Below, piece after piece: positions 61,375 through 62,338 of a stretch of DNA of 62,338 nt. The notes beneath the pieces were generated by a model that was given only the letters and a program-made list of their open reading frames with translations, had not been told where the DNA came from and ran no database searches. The DNA comes from Nannochloropsis salina CCMP1776. Taxonomy: Eukaryota > Sar > Eustigmatophyceae > Eustigmatales > Monodopsidaceae. The number at the start of each line of letters is the position of its first letter. The stretch's first letter is position 1. The stretch lies in contig SDOX01000011.1 of assembly GCA_004565275.1 (NCBI GenBank), positions 868,924-931,261 on the forward strand. Direction: 5' to 3'. A program made the translations under genes and the position numbers.

Positions 61375-61625
61375 GATGCATTGTGAATCACGTCCCTGGT
61401 TGTCGATCGCATCTTTCGTCCAATCGCTCCGTTCAGTTGGCGCCCACGGTTGACGAATAGATGGAGCCTTCAATCACCTCGACGGATGTAGCCCTGCAAG
61501 CATATTTTGGGCAAGGTATTGGTGCTCTCAAGGAGTCTCCTCCTCTACTGCCATATGTCTCTCGCTGCTTTTGCGACTTGCTCCCCCATGAAGAAAATGG
61601 CGTGGTACCTTGTGATGCACGCACG
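61375..61625. repeat. Rearranged join of foldback arm and 57.55-kb block
   Basis: Part of the right arm (GTTGTCGATCGCATCTTTCG onward) runs to the CAATCACCTCGACG region. It then jumps into sequence matching about 57935-58020 (GATGTAGCCCTG...GGCAAGGTATTGGTGCTCTC), then into the leader of the last module. Confidence 0.65.
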
Positions 61626-62338
61626 AATGACACGATGATGAAGTGATGGTGGAGCGGAGTCCATGAACAATTTTACGTCGAAGCACCTGTTGGGTTCCAA
61701 CGTGTGTATATGTCCCGCTATGCGATGCTCGATCTGACGCATCCGGTCGACTACCCATCCCATCATGCACAGAACCTTGCCGCCGTGGTGATTGGAGGCT
61801 CCATCTGGACGTCAACCGACGTGGGTGCCACCTGGACGGAGCGATTAGACGAAGAATCACGTACCTGGTTGTCGATCGCTCCGTCCATGTCGCGCCCGCT
61901 TTGGTTGATGTCCAGATGGAGCCTCCAGTCACCACGGCGGCTAGGTTCTGTGCATGATGGGATGGGTAGTCGACCAGGATGCGTCAGATCGAGCATCGCA
62001 TGGCGACCCTGGACGAGACATGCACACACGATGATGTTACTTATTCATTCACGTTATCTATGTTAACAATTGATGCTCTTCTGTACAGTGAGAAACAATT
62101 TCCTATCCACCTCTTCAATGTCGATCATAAAATACGTGGCGACAAGATGAATATGGCATGCGATTGAAAGGACAGTTCGGGTGGTGATCAATCGTTTTTT
62201 CTTATCTTGACACGCCGTTGCTTTGCGGATTCAAGACGGGGATGACTATTATTCCAGCGTGTAGAGGGATGCGAACATATCTGTCGTTGCTTTTTCTTAT
62301 CCTCACGCCGTCACGACATCTCCTGGGTGGCTGATCCG
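61626..62338. mobile_element. Foldback element, module 2, cut by the window edge
   Basis: Collinear with 58147-58909: same leader, inverted repeat (with internal deletions) and tail, ending GGGTGGCTGATCCG at the last base. The tail lacks one unit of a 16-bp tandem (GCTTTGCGGATTCAT-type) seen in module 1 near 58780-58800. Confidence 0.7.

Noticed and set aside
58227-62066. Repeated short open frames reading MGSRPGCVRSSI-like peptides on both strands
   Set aside because: The same peptide appears on both strands because the DNA is palindromic; there is no start, splice or codon pattern typical of genes.
57553-62338. CRISPR-like or satellite array
   Set aside because: The repeats are hundreds of bases long, unequal and inverted, without regular short spacers, in a eukaryotic genome.
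62200-62338. Telomere or chromosome end at the right edge
   Set aside because: No TTAGGG- or TTTAGGG-type repeats are present; the window simply ends inside a duplicated module.

Overview
This is nuclear DNA from a eukaryote, most likely a photosynthetic stramenopile. A eustigmatophyte such as Nannochloropsis/Microchloropsis is my best guess; this is an inference and no database was searched. The reasons are: GC-rich sequence with compact genes; short GT-AG introns with C/T-rich 3' ends and often G-rich starts; and two genes with the signal-peptide-plus-transit-peptide leaders used for plastids of red-algal secondary origin. These two encode translation factor IF-3 at 17579-18833, with a Phe just after the predicted cleavage site, and a second-type CDC48 at 30075-33643, without such a Phe.

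Layout, left to right (strand): a 5'-truncated gene (+, to 958); MED10 (+); a YLPM1-like P-loop protein (-); a secreted class-3 lipase with 8 exons (+); an RCK/MAK-type protein kinase (-); a doubtful small gene (-); PAN3 (+); a SPO16-like protein (-, tentative); plastid IF-3 (+); EXO1 (-); a gamma-carbonic-anhydrase-like protein (+); ADF/cofilin (-); bifunctional HPPK-DHPS (-); an enkurin-domain protein (+); plastid-type CDC48 (+); a LysA-like PLP decarboxylase (-); a two-EH-domain endocytic scaffold (-); a small unknown gene (-); a giant BEACH-WD40 gene of about 14 kb (+); and a small mitochondrial B12D/MLRQ-like membrane protein (-). Most neighbours are convergent or divergent pairs, so many intergenic gaps are shared promoters or shared 3' regions.

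The genes are mostly unrelated housekeeping functions: transcription (MED10), mRNA deadenylation (PAN3), DNA repair and possibly meiosis (EXO1, SPO16-like), folate synthesis, actin turnover, endocytosis and membrane traffic (EH, BEACH), protein import into the complex plastid (CDC48), plastid translation (IF-3) and mitochondria (gamma-CA-like, B12D-like). Two genes, the RCK kinase and the enkurin protein, belong to cilium-associated families.

From about 57.55 kb to the right edge the sequence changes. It becomes a mosaic of duplicated blocks built around a foldback (long inverted-repeat) element. There are several full or partial copies, a duplicated copy of the DNA just upstream of the B12D-like gene, a 575-bp tandem duplication, and a captured fragment of what looks like coding sequence. 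No rRNA, tRNA, CRISPR array or telomere repeat was seen.

Exon boundaries were worked out by eye from GT-AG signals, frame and phase. They are consistent for most genes. For the BEACH gene several internal junctions remain unresolved.
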